Notes under the pieces: generated by a model
Database searches by the model: none
What the model was told of the DNA's origin: nothing
What the model saw: the letters and a program-made list of their open reading frames with translations, nothing else
Made by a program: the position numbers and the translations under genes
From: Sphingobacterium multivorum
Lineage (GTDB): Bacteria > Bacteroidota > Bacteroidia > Sphingobacteriales > Sphingobacteriaceae
Reading direction: 5' to 3'
DNA length: 64,000 nucleotides
Assembly (NCBI RefSeq): GCF_900457465.1
Contig: NZ_UAUU01000009.1
Span: 682,001-746,000 of the forward strand
Shown here: in pieces, positions 57,498 to 64,000 of the stretch
Numbering within the stretch: the first letter of the stretch is position 1
Layout: each line of letters begins with the position of its first letter

Positions 57498-57587
57498 CTA
57501 TTTTTTCTTGTGTCTATTTTTTCTTAAACGTTTTTTACGTTTGTGAGTAGCCATCTTGTGTCTTTTTCTTTTTTTTCCGCTTGGCAT
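57498..57587 (-). CDS. AURKAIP1/COX24-domain small basic protein (mS38-like)
   Basis: This short frame encodes 29 residues, beginning MPSGKKRKRHKMATHKRKKR and ending in a similarly basic tail with KNRHKKK. It matches the tiny Bacteroidota proteins annotated AURKAIP1/COX24-domain, related to mitoribosomal protein mS38, so it is probably a ribosome component of the small subunit. It is almost entirely Lys, Arg and His, as an rRNA-bound peptide would be. A terminator follows, and the TPR gene is 37 nt upstream on the same strand. The ribosomal role is inferred from the mitochondrial relative. Confidence 0.85.
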   Translation of the reverse strand: MPSGKKRKRHKMATHKRKKRLRKNRHKKK

Positions 57588-57623
57588 AGCTAAATTTTTT
57601 AATGATTATAAATAATAAATTAA

Positions 57624-58460
57624 TTACTTGCTCAATTCGGCAATCTTTCGATCGATGAATTGTGATAGGGAAGGATCGGCTGCCAGTTCCTTACTTTTTT
57701 GAAAAGCTGTAACGGCTTCCTTTTTCATCCCAATATTTTCATAGCCTGTGGCTAAGTAAAAGTATGACTCAGCATCGGGTTTTTGATCGATAACGGTCTT
57801 AAAACGCTCGATGGCTTTGTCAAACTGACGGGATTGTAATGAAAACAATCCCAAAGTTTTGTTTGCTTCTAAGTTTTTAGGATCGGCAGCAACGACTTCT
57901 CGCAACAAGGCAATACCTGCCATAGGGTTGTTCGTTCCCGATACCATTGCGGCACCCAATCCTGTTTTTGCATCTAAACTACTTGTATTCGCTTTTAACG
58001 CAGCCTCATATGCATGAATAGCATTTTGATTCAACGCTTGAGCTAAAGTAGAATCCTGCAAATTTGTATAAGCGGCACGATAAGCATTACCTGCTTTCAA
58101 CCAATACTCAAACTTCGGTGAAACCTTCGCCATTTCCTCATAGATGAAAGCCTGAGGGGCTGGTTTTGCGACATCATCCCACTTATTTGCCAACTGTTGC
58201 AACAGCTTTATCTTATCCTCTCCAGAAGCTTTTGCAACTTGGCCCTCAATATCGGAAATTTCTTTGACTAAACTAGCATCTAAACCTTGTTTTGTCATCG
58301 AAGATATATTTTCCAAATTTACTTCATTGGACGGCTTCGACTCAGATGCTGCAGCAGTTTGTTTTTCTTTGTTCACCAAACCTTTAATAGGCTGCGCTAA
58401 AAGCACAGCAACCAAGGCTACTACTGATCCTATGACTATTATCTGTTTGGTTTTTGCCAT
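57624..58460 (-). CDS. Membrane-anchored TPR protein
   Basis: The product has 278 residues. One N-terminal membrane anchor (QIIVIGSVVALVAVLLAQ, about residues 5-23) precedes a Ser/Lys-rich linker and four to five TPRs (PKFEYWLKAGNAYRAAYTNL, NLEANKTLGLFSLQSRQFDKAI, AESYFYLATGYENIGMKKEAV). The TPR region is likely periplasmic. It is in the same orientation as, and 18 nt behind, the HU gene, probably in one transcript that continues to the 29-residue gene. Its partner is unknown. Confidence 0.85.
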   Translation of the reverse strand: MAKTKQIIVIGSVVALVAVLLAQPIKGLVNKEKQTAAASESKPSNEVNLENISSMTKQGLDASLVKEISDIEGQVAKASGEDKIKLLQQLANKWDDVAKPAPQAFIYEEMAKVSPKFEYWLKAGNAYRAAYTNLQDSTLAQALNQNAIHAYEAALKANTSSLDAKTGLGAAMVSGTNNPMAGIALLREVVAADPKNLEANKTLGLFSLQSRQFDKAIERFKTVIDQKPDAESYFYLATGYENIGMKKEAVTAFQKSKELAADPSLSQFIDRKIAELSK

Positions 58461-58478
58461 TTTAATCTATTTTAAAGA

Positions 58479-58763
58479 TTATTTATTGCCATTCTTTACT
58501 TTCTCTACGAAAATTTTTGCTGGCTTGAAACTAGGAACAAAGTGTTCAGGGATAATGATTGCTGTATTTTTTGAAATGTTTCTTGCAGTCTTCTCAGCTC
58601 TTTTTTTGACTACGAAGCTACCAAAACCTCTTACATATACATTTTCTCCTCCGATCATTGCGTTTTTGACAACTTTAAAGAACGCCTCTACGGTTTCTTG
58701 AACATCTACCTTCTCTAAGCCAGTTTTGGTAGAGATTTCTGCAATAATTTCTGCTTTAGTCAT
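58479..58763 (-). CDS. hup: HU-family DNA-binding protein
   Basis: The product has 94 residues. It begins MTKAEIIAEISTKTGLEKVDV, then carries the beta-arm region GGENVYVRGFGSFVVKKRAEKTARN, the DNA-minor-groove-binding hairpin, with the conserved IPEHFVPSFKPAK near the end. It compacts and bends DNA. A -7 element TACTTTTG lies 60 nt before the ATG. Confidence 0.96.
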   Translation of the reverse strand: MTKAEIIAEISTKTGLEKVDVQETVEAFFKVVKNAMIGGENVYVRGFGSFVVKKRAEKTARNISKNTAIIIPEHFVPSFKPAKIFVEKVKNGNK

Positions 58764-58822
58764 ATCTATTTTACTGTAATTATTTATTTTTCAACCCTTA
58801 AGCCAACTAATGTTTGGGGATG

Positions 58823-58830
58823 CAAAAGTA
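58823..58830 (-). promoter_or_regulatory. -7 element upstream of the HU gene
   Basis: TACTTTTG on the minus strand, 60 nt before the HU ATG. The -33 region has no clear TTG. The rest of 58764-59010 shows nothing else. Confidence 0.45.
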
Positions 58831-59010
58831 TTGTTTTAAAATGAGTAATGGAAATTATTTAAATACTTTTTTGATAAATAAGCTTCCAAAAGCCAAACAT
58901 TTACAATCAATTAACGAGACATTACGTTCGACCAACCCTTAAATAAACCTCAAAAATAAAAACAATTATCTAATTTACAAGATGTTGACTTATTAGTTGT
59001 CATATAAAAA

Positions 59011-60057
59011 TCAATATATGCCAATTGCATGACTTAGCTGATCCAAATCCGCCTTGGTATGGTGTGCATTTACCACAATCCGATTTAATAGGGGATCTGT
59101 AGCAAGGGGATAAGGAAAACTTGACACCAGTACTCCCGCATTCATCAGCCTCGCATAAAGGCCCGTATCCGTTGATGAAAACACCGGAAAATTAGCAACA
59201 GCGTTTAATTCAGACCCCATATGTGCTTTGAAGGAATTAATATTATACTGCAACTTTTCGAATTGCCGTAAATAGATCTGCTCTCCATGGATAAATGCAT
59301 ATAAGCTCGCTGGCGAACTTGGAGAAGCCCCTGTATAAAAGTTTGATCGCTTGAAATACTTAATTCGTTCCTCATCGGCCAAAATCAATCCAGCATCTGT
59401 TGCCAGGCCTTTCGCCAAGGATGCGACGACAATCAGCTCAATATTAACCTGTTGAAAACTACTCTTATCTAATGAAATGCCATTCTTGCGCAAAACTCCT
59501 ATTCCGTGAGAATCATCCAAGAGCAGTATAATTTTTTTGCCCGGATCAATACGATTGAAAACAGTGAAATCGTATAATTCCGGGCGCATATTGTCCAAGC
59601 TGTTACTAACGATGATAAATGATTTTTGGGCTGAATGATTGATATACTCGATCGTTGCATTGGCCCAGTCAACAAAATGTCCAGTTGCTGCAGGCTTTTT
59701 ATCTAACCATAAAGAAGGGTGACATGCGGGTGCGTACAATACTTCGCCTTCAGCCGCCAAGGTTCTTACAAGAAATTGCGTCGCCAGATATCCACTTGAG
59801 AGCAACAGACTTGCTTCAAAACCAAAACGCATTGCAGCATATTCTTCCGCTTGATCAAATATGGCCTGTTGCACATTATTATTTCGTGAAGTGCCATTGT
59901 TAATACCATATCGCTGTATACCTTCTATGAAAATAGCAGCATATGCTTGATCTGTTGCCAGCCCTAGATAGGAAGTTCCACCGAAAAAAAGATATTCCTT
60001 ACCGCCGACCACAATAACTCGACCTGTTGGTTGTTCTAAATGTGTAAAATTATTCAT
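59011..60057 (-). CDS. PLP-dependent alpha-oxoamine-synthase-like enzyme (BioF/KBL class)
   Basis: The protein has 348 residues of fold-type I. It has LFFGGTSYLGLA (substrate end), GINNGTSRNN, the cofactor motif LLLDDSHGIGVL, and SLAKGLATDAG with the Schiff-base Lys. These are the features of the BioF/Kbl/HemA/SPT family, which condense an amino acid with an acyl-CoA. At 348 residues it is shorter than typical BioF (about 385), and the usual C-terminal end is compact. No other biotin genes are near. It is downstream of a 2-hydroxyacid dehydrogenase (23 nt), so the two may share a pathway. The substrate is unknown. Confidence 0.8.
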   Translation of the reverse strand: MNNFTHLEQPTGRVIVVGGKEYLFFGGTSYLGLATDQAYAAIFIEGIQRYGINNGTSRNNNVQQAIFDQAEEYAAMRFGFEASLLLSSGYLATQFLVRTLAAEGEVLYAPACHPSLWLDKKPAATGHFVDWANATIEYINHSAQKSFIIVSNSLDNMRPELYDFTVFNRIDPGKKIILLLDDSHGIGVLRKNGISLDKSSFQQVNIELIVVASLAKGLATDAGLILADEERIKYFKRSNFYTGASPSSPASLYAFIHGEQIYLRQFEKLQYNINSFKAHMGSELNAVANFPVFSSTDTGLYARLMNAGVLVSSFPYPLATDPLLNRIVVNAHHTKADLDQLSHAIGIY

Positions 60058-60080
60058 CTATATATAGCCGATTCATTTAA

Positions 60081-61049
60081 TTAGCGGGTCAAGACTTCGG
60101 GGTTAGCGATATGCTGTGGATTACCCTCGGAAAAGGCTACAATATTCTCAAAAGCAAGTCTAAATAATCGTTCATAACCATTCTTCTCCACATAGCCAAT
60201 ATGTGGCGTACAGAGCACATTTGGTAGCTGCAATAAAGGATAGTTAGGATCAAAGACTGGCTCGGACTCATAGACATCTACCGCAGCCATTCCCGGAACA
60301 CCTGTTTCGAGCGCGGTCAATAGTGCACCCTCTTTAACCAACTCTGCACGGGAAGTATTGACAAAAAGTGCAGTCGGCTTCATAGACCGGAGATCTTCGA
60401 GCTTTACGATACCTCGCGTCGCAGGCACTAACCGAAGGTGTAAAGTAACAACATCTGAAAAATGAAAAAAATCGGATTTACTTGTTGCAGCTAAAAAACC
60501 GTCTTTTACAGCTTCTTCTCGGGAATTTTCGCTTCCCCAAACAATTACTTGGGCACCAAAAGCCTTTGCATATTGCGCTATTCGCTTCCCTATTTTTCCA
60601 TAACTCCATATCCCTATTGTTTTTCCGGAGACACATTCTCCTATGTTCGTTTGCCATAGGCCTTTGTCCATATCTGAAAGAGCCTTAGGTAAACCTCGGA
60701 GTGCATTCATGATCAAAAGCCAGGTCAATTCAGCTGGAGCGACAGGAGAACCCATACTTTCAGCAACAGCCACATGAAAGCTGCTACAAACAGCCAAATC
60801 CAAATGATTTGAAATTTTGCCCGTTTGGCTGATCAACTTTAGTTTGGGAAGCTGGGACAACAGATCTTCTGTAATCTGGGTCCGTTCTCTGATGAGCACT
60901 AGCGCTTCCGTATCGCTTAATTTTTCCGCCAGTAAAGCCGGATCTGCATAGGACTGTTTCAATATTTGGACATCGTGACCATCAAGAATTTTGAAACAGT
61001 CCAACTGTCGGACAGCATCTTGATAGTCATCTAAAATGGTTATTCGCAT
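60081..61049 (-). CDS. D-2-hydroxyacid dehydrogenase
   Basis: The product has 322 residues. It has the NAD-binding motif IGIWSYGKIGKRIAQYAKAFG (GxGxxG variant GxSYGKIG: the first Gly position is kept but the third residue is Tyr). The catalytic Arg is within NTSRAELVKEGAL, the Glu in DVYESEP and the His in CTPHIGYVEKNG. These match SerA/LdhA-type enzymes of the 2-hydroxyacid family. The substrate is not predictable. It is the first gene of a two-gene unit with the alpha-oxoamine-synthase-like gene. Confidence 0.9.
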   Translation of the reverse strand: MRITILDDYQDAVRQLDCFKILDGHDVQILKQSYADPALLAEKLSDTEALVLIRERTQITEDLLSQLPKLKLISQTGKISNHLDLAVCSSFHVAVAESMGSPVAPAELTWLLIMNALRGLPKALSDMDKGLWQTNIGECVSGKTIGIWSYGKIGKRIAQYAKAFGAQVIVWGSENSREEAVKDGFLAATSKSDFFHFSDVVTLHLRLVPATRGIVKLEDLRSMKPTALFVNTSRAELVKEGALLTALETGVPGMAAVDVYESEPVFDPNYPLLQLPNVLCTPHIGYVEKNGYERLFRLAFENIVAFSEGNPQHIANPEVLTR

Positions 61050-61319
61050 TTTTTTGACTTAATTTTAAACTCTCATTTTCAATATCCAACGAAAGTAAAA
61101 GGCTTTTATATCCCTATAACTTCATCGCATATAAAAGCAATATAGTACGTTCCCATCTTTCCATTGCGGAACTTATTTAGGAAGGAAATTTTGCTTTTCG
61201 ATATCAATTTACAGCATAAAGTTGGAATCCTGCAATTCGTCATGATATTTTGACATTCCATCCACTCTTTTTCGCAGAAGCACTTACAGCCGCTGATATT
61301 TGAATAAAAATAAAGAAAA

Positions 61320-63467
61320 ATGAAGCTGTTATTAACCTTACTATTTTTAAGTATTACCATCGTATCGGCACAGTCTATCTTAAAAGGGAAAGTACTGGGC
61401 AAAAACGGCAAACCGATATATTTAGCCAATGTTTTTATTGAAGGCACCTATGATGGCGGCACGACTGATTCGCTTGGAAACTTTATGTTTGAAACTAGTG
61501 AACAAGGTACTAAAATGCTGAAAGCGTCTGTTGTGGGCCTCCCAACATATAGTAAGTCTATCCAGCTTCCTCAGAAAGAATTGCTTATTATTCAAATGCA
61601 AGAAAGTGAGAATCGCCTACAGGAAGTCACGATTCAGGCAGGGGTGCTACAAGCCAATAGCTCCGGAAAAAACACGGTAATGAGTCCATTGGATATTGTC
61701 ACTACGGCAGGCAGCATGGGAAACATCATCAGCGCATTAGCAACATTGCCCGGTGCACAGGTTGGGGGAGAAAATGGACGTCTTATGGTTCACGGTGGAG
61801 ATGCCTCCGAAACACAGACCTACATCAATGGAATCAGAGTAGCCCAACCTTACACCGCAACACCAAATGAAGTTCCTGTAAGGGGTCGATTTTCACCCAT
61901 GCTCTTTAAAGGCGTAAATTTCTCTACAGGTGGTTATTCGGCAGAATTTGGTAATGCGCTATCCAGCATTCTAGCCCTAAACACCGAAAATACCATAGAA
62001 CAACGCAAAACAGAGTTTTCACTATCTTCCGTTGGACTAGGTTTGGGACATACCTTACAATGGGGCAAAAACTCCCTCACCTTCAACAGCAGTTATACCA
62101 ACTTAAAACCTTATTCCAAAATTATTACGCCAGATATCAAATGGACAAAACCCTATGAAAACGCCTCCGGAGAAATGATCTATCGCCATCAGTTTAAAGA
62201 AGGCTTTCTAAATATCTATGGGGCATACAATTTCGAAAATATGGGACTTTACCAAGCAGACATCAATTATGAGCAACCTGTCCCATTGAAAAAGAAATCC
62301 AACAATGCCTACGCCAACATTAGTTACAGTCAGAATCTGGGAAACCGATGGACTTTCCAGTCCGGCATTGGCCTAGGCTACCTGACCGATAAGCTGCACT
62401 ACGATGACGTTTACCTACCTAATGAAGAAAAAAGTCTTCACTTAAAAGGAATGCTAAGTAAGGTCTGGAACAATAAGATTAAAAGTATTGGCGGAATAGA
62501 ATATTTCGACACCAATTATCAAGAAGAATATCACCGACAAACCATTGGTTATCACTACGGGTATCATAGCAAGATGACCGCCGTATTTACGGAAACGACC
62601 TTCGGCATCCTCCCGAACTTAATCGGGAAAATCGGCTTACGAGAAACCTCCTCCAATTTGCAGTCGAAGAACACTTTAGAACCAAGAGCTTCGCTGGGCT
62701 ACGCATTAAATAAATATACGCAGCTCTCACTTGCCTATGGGAACTTCCATCAGCAGGCACCAACACCTCTATTAAAATATGCCCCTCAGCTTGGCTGGAT
62801 GGAAGCCAATCACTATATCGCAAATTATTTCTATGCCCGTGGAGGGCACTTACTTCGATTAGAAGCTTATCATAAAGAATACAACAATTTGGTAAAATAC
62901 AACAGTGCGACGCCAAATTACGACACCCAATATGACAATAACGGAAGCGGTAAGGTCAAAGGCTTTGACCTATTTTACAAAAACAACAGCAGCATCAAAA
63001 ACCTCCAATACTGGATTTCATATTCTTATACGGACAGTAAGCGAAATGACGCGAATTATCCGACAACAGTTACTCCCCCTTATGTCTACAAACACAGTTT
63101 CTATATCGTTGGAAAATACTGGCTACCCAGTCTACGTTCACAGCTCAGTGTGACAAATTCGTTTGTATCCGGCAGAAATTACAATGATCCCAATCAAACA
63201 GTATTTATGAATAGCCATACAAAAGGTTACAATAATCTTTCTATGAGTTGGTCGTTCCTTTATAGCCAGCAAAAAATTATCCATTTCTCCGTCAGTAATG
63301 TTCTTGGCGCTAGCCCAATCTATGGCTATCAATATGCAGACCGACCAAATTCACAAGGAATCTATGACCGTAGACCGATTGTCCCTACCGCCAAGCGCTT
63401 TGTGTTCCTAGGTTATTTCTGGACAATTAGTAAAAATGAAAAGGACAATCAATTGGACAATCTATAA
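61320..63467 (+). CDS. TonB-dependent receptor
   Basis: The protein has 715 residues. The signal peptide (cut near VSA/QSI) is followed by a CarboxypepD_reg-like domain (about 20-105: LKGKVLGKNGKPIYLANVFI). The plug (about 125-225) contains ISALATLPGAQVGGENGRLMV and ETQTYINGIRV, and a 22-strand-type barrel ends with FVFLGYFWTISK. The C-terminus has a short polar tail rather than the usual final Phe. It sits alone on its strand upstream of a partial secreted protein, 150 nt away, which may be its partner. The substrate is unknown. A 270-nt gap before it shows no gene. Confidence 0.9.
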   Translation: MKLLLTLLFLSITIVSAQSILKGKVLGKNGKPIYLANVFIEGTYDGGTTDSLGNFMFETSEQGTKMLKASVVGLPTYSKSIQLPQKELLIIQMQESENRLQEVTIQAGVLQANSSGKNTVMSPLDIVTTAGSMGNIISALATLPGAQVGGENGRLMVHGGDASETQTYINGIRVAQPYTATPNEVPVRGRFSPMLFKGVNFSTGGYSAEFGNALSSILALNTENTIEQRKTEFSLSSVGLGLGHTLQWGKNSLTFNSSYTNLKPYSKIITPDIKWTKPYENASGEMIYRHQFKEGFLNIYGAYNFENMGLYQADINYEQPVPLKKKSNNAYANISYSQNLGNRWTFQSGIGLGYLTDKLHYDDVYLPNEEKSLHLKGMLSKVWNNKIKSIGGIEYFDTNYQEEYHRQTIGYHYGYHSKMTAVFTETTFGILPNLIGKIGLRETSSNLQSKNTLEPRASLGYALNKYTQLSLAYGNFHQQAPTPLLKYAPQLGWMEANHYIANYFYARGGHLLRLEAYHKEYNNLVKYNSATPNYDTQYDNNGSGKVKGFDLFYKNNSSIKNLQYWISYSYTDSKRNDANYPTTVTPPYVYKHSFYIVGKYWLPSLRSQLSVTNSFVSGRNYNDPNQTVFMNSHTKGYNNLSMSWSFLYSQQKIIHFSVSNVLGASPIYGYQYADRPNSQGIYDRRPIVPTAKRFVFLGYFWTISKNEKDNQLDNL

Positions 63468-63618
63468 TAAGCATCAACACATCATCGAAATATGTCGGTC
63501 CATCCAAAATTATTTCTGTTTGCAGCGAAGGATTGCCAACTTCAATAACAATCAATAACATATACATCAAACACAACAGCAATAACTTAGAAAAATATTT
63601 AAACTAAAACGAAAGATC

Positions 63619-64000
63619 ATGAAATCATTTATTATCGTCCTCATCTGCCATATAAGCGGCAGCGCGTTTGCACAAGGCAATTTTGAAAAAAATATGGGAC
63701 AAGCCATGAGTCTATGGCAATCGGGAGAGACACAAAAAGCGGCCGCTCTTTTAGAACGTATTGCACAGGCAGAAAAGGACAATTGGATTCCTGCCTATTA
63801 TCAGGCAATGGTACTGACAACAGCATCCTTTAGGGAGAAAAATAAAGAGACACAGGCAAAATATATTCAGTCTGCAGAAGAAATACTAAACAATAGCTCC
63901 CAGGACAACAATTCAGAATGGCTTGTACTGAAAGCGATGAACCAAACAGCATTGATGATCACAGATCCCATGACAAAAGCCAAAGAGCTTTCGCCTAAGA
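63619..64000 (+). CDS. Secreted TPR-like protein (N-terminal part)
   Basis: The frame starts at the ATG at 63619 and is still open at the window end (127 residues seen). MKSFIIVLICHISGSAFAQ is a signal peptide. The rest is helical: FEKNMGQAMSLWQSGETQKA with AAALLERIAQAEKDNWIPAY gives one TPR-like pair, and SEWLVLKAMNQTALMI another. It follows the TonB-dependent receptor at 150 nt, so it is possibly the receptor's periplasmic partner. Only the first part can be judged. Confidence 0.7.
   Translation, partial: MKSFIIVLICHISGSAFAQGNFEKNMGQAMSLWQSGETQKAAALLERIAQAEKDNWIPAYYQAMVLTTASFREKNKETQAKYIQSAEEILNNSSQDNNSEWLVLKAMNQTALMITDPMTKAKELSPK

Noticed and set aside
61106..61447. 113-residue minus-strand ORF before the TonB-dependent receptor
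   Set aside because: It overlaps the receptor's signal peptide on the other strand and resembles nothing; promoter region of the receptor is the simpler reading.

Overview
The window looks like chromosomal DNA of a Bacteroidota bacterium, most likely a Sphingobacteriaceae member close to Sphingobacterium. Supporting signs are two TonB-dependent-receptor-type barrels with carboxypeptidase-like N-terminal domains, a GLPGLI protein, a Bacteroidota-type omega subunit, BamD, a 29-residue AURKAIP1/COX24 protein, many TAnnTTTG promoter elements, and an rRNA operon of the order 16S-tRNA-Ile-tRNA-Ala-23S-5S. There is no plasmid, phage, insertion sequence or CRISPR array. The genus is an inference; the phylum is well supported.

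Layout. 1-6592 (minus): the N-terminal part of a YfhO-type membrane protein, a potassium uptake set (frameshifted trkH/ktrB, trkA/ktrA, a small YbjQ-type protein) and an AsmA-like protein. 6688-15853: a giant TPR lipoprotein, rsgA (minus), polA, a MORN-like secreted protein and phosphatidylserine decarboxylase. 15917-18739: a phosphate block made of a PhoR-like histidine kinase, a PhoU-like DUF47 protein and a PiT transporter, with an 11-bp-periodic TTAACA box in front of DUF47-pit. 18979-30284: an abundant OmpA-type porin, a TPR protein, a doubly frameshifted aroE, a metallo-hydrolase, a LolC/E-type permease, nfu, bamD-rpoZ-coaBC, an rRNA methyltransferase and an SRPBCC protein. 30909-36546 (minus): one rRNA operon with two tandem promoters, followed on its upstream side by about 1.6 kb without a recognisable gene. 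38185-47548: a five-gene same-strand cluster (HD-PycTM protein, ppk1, SdiA-regulated-like lipoprotein, kinase-like/BamA-like fusion, GAF protein). 47645-64000: TRIC channel, def, an unidentified GNAT-like protein, Gfo/Idh dehydrogenase with miaA, GLPGLI with a receptor-like barrel, RNase G, the tiny ribosome-type protein, a TPR protein and HU, an alpha-oxoamine-synthase-like enzyme with a 2-hydroxyacid dehydrogenase, a TonB-dependent receptor, and a partial secreted protein.

The most interesting points are these. (i) The ppk1-centred cluster joins polyphosphate synthesis, an HD hydrolase fused to a Pycsar-type membrane effector domain, and an outer-membrane barrel whose N-terminal half carries HipA/lipid-kinase-like motifs. 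(ii) A -7 element lies exactly 4 nt before the start codon at four genes, suggesting leaderless transcripts. (iii) trkH and trkA carry near-identical private promoters. (iv) A PhoP-like box precedes the phosphate transporter genes. (v) Single-base frameshifts occur in trkH (one) and aroE (two); these are either sequence errors or recent decay, and only reads can tell.
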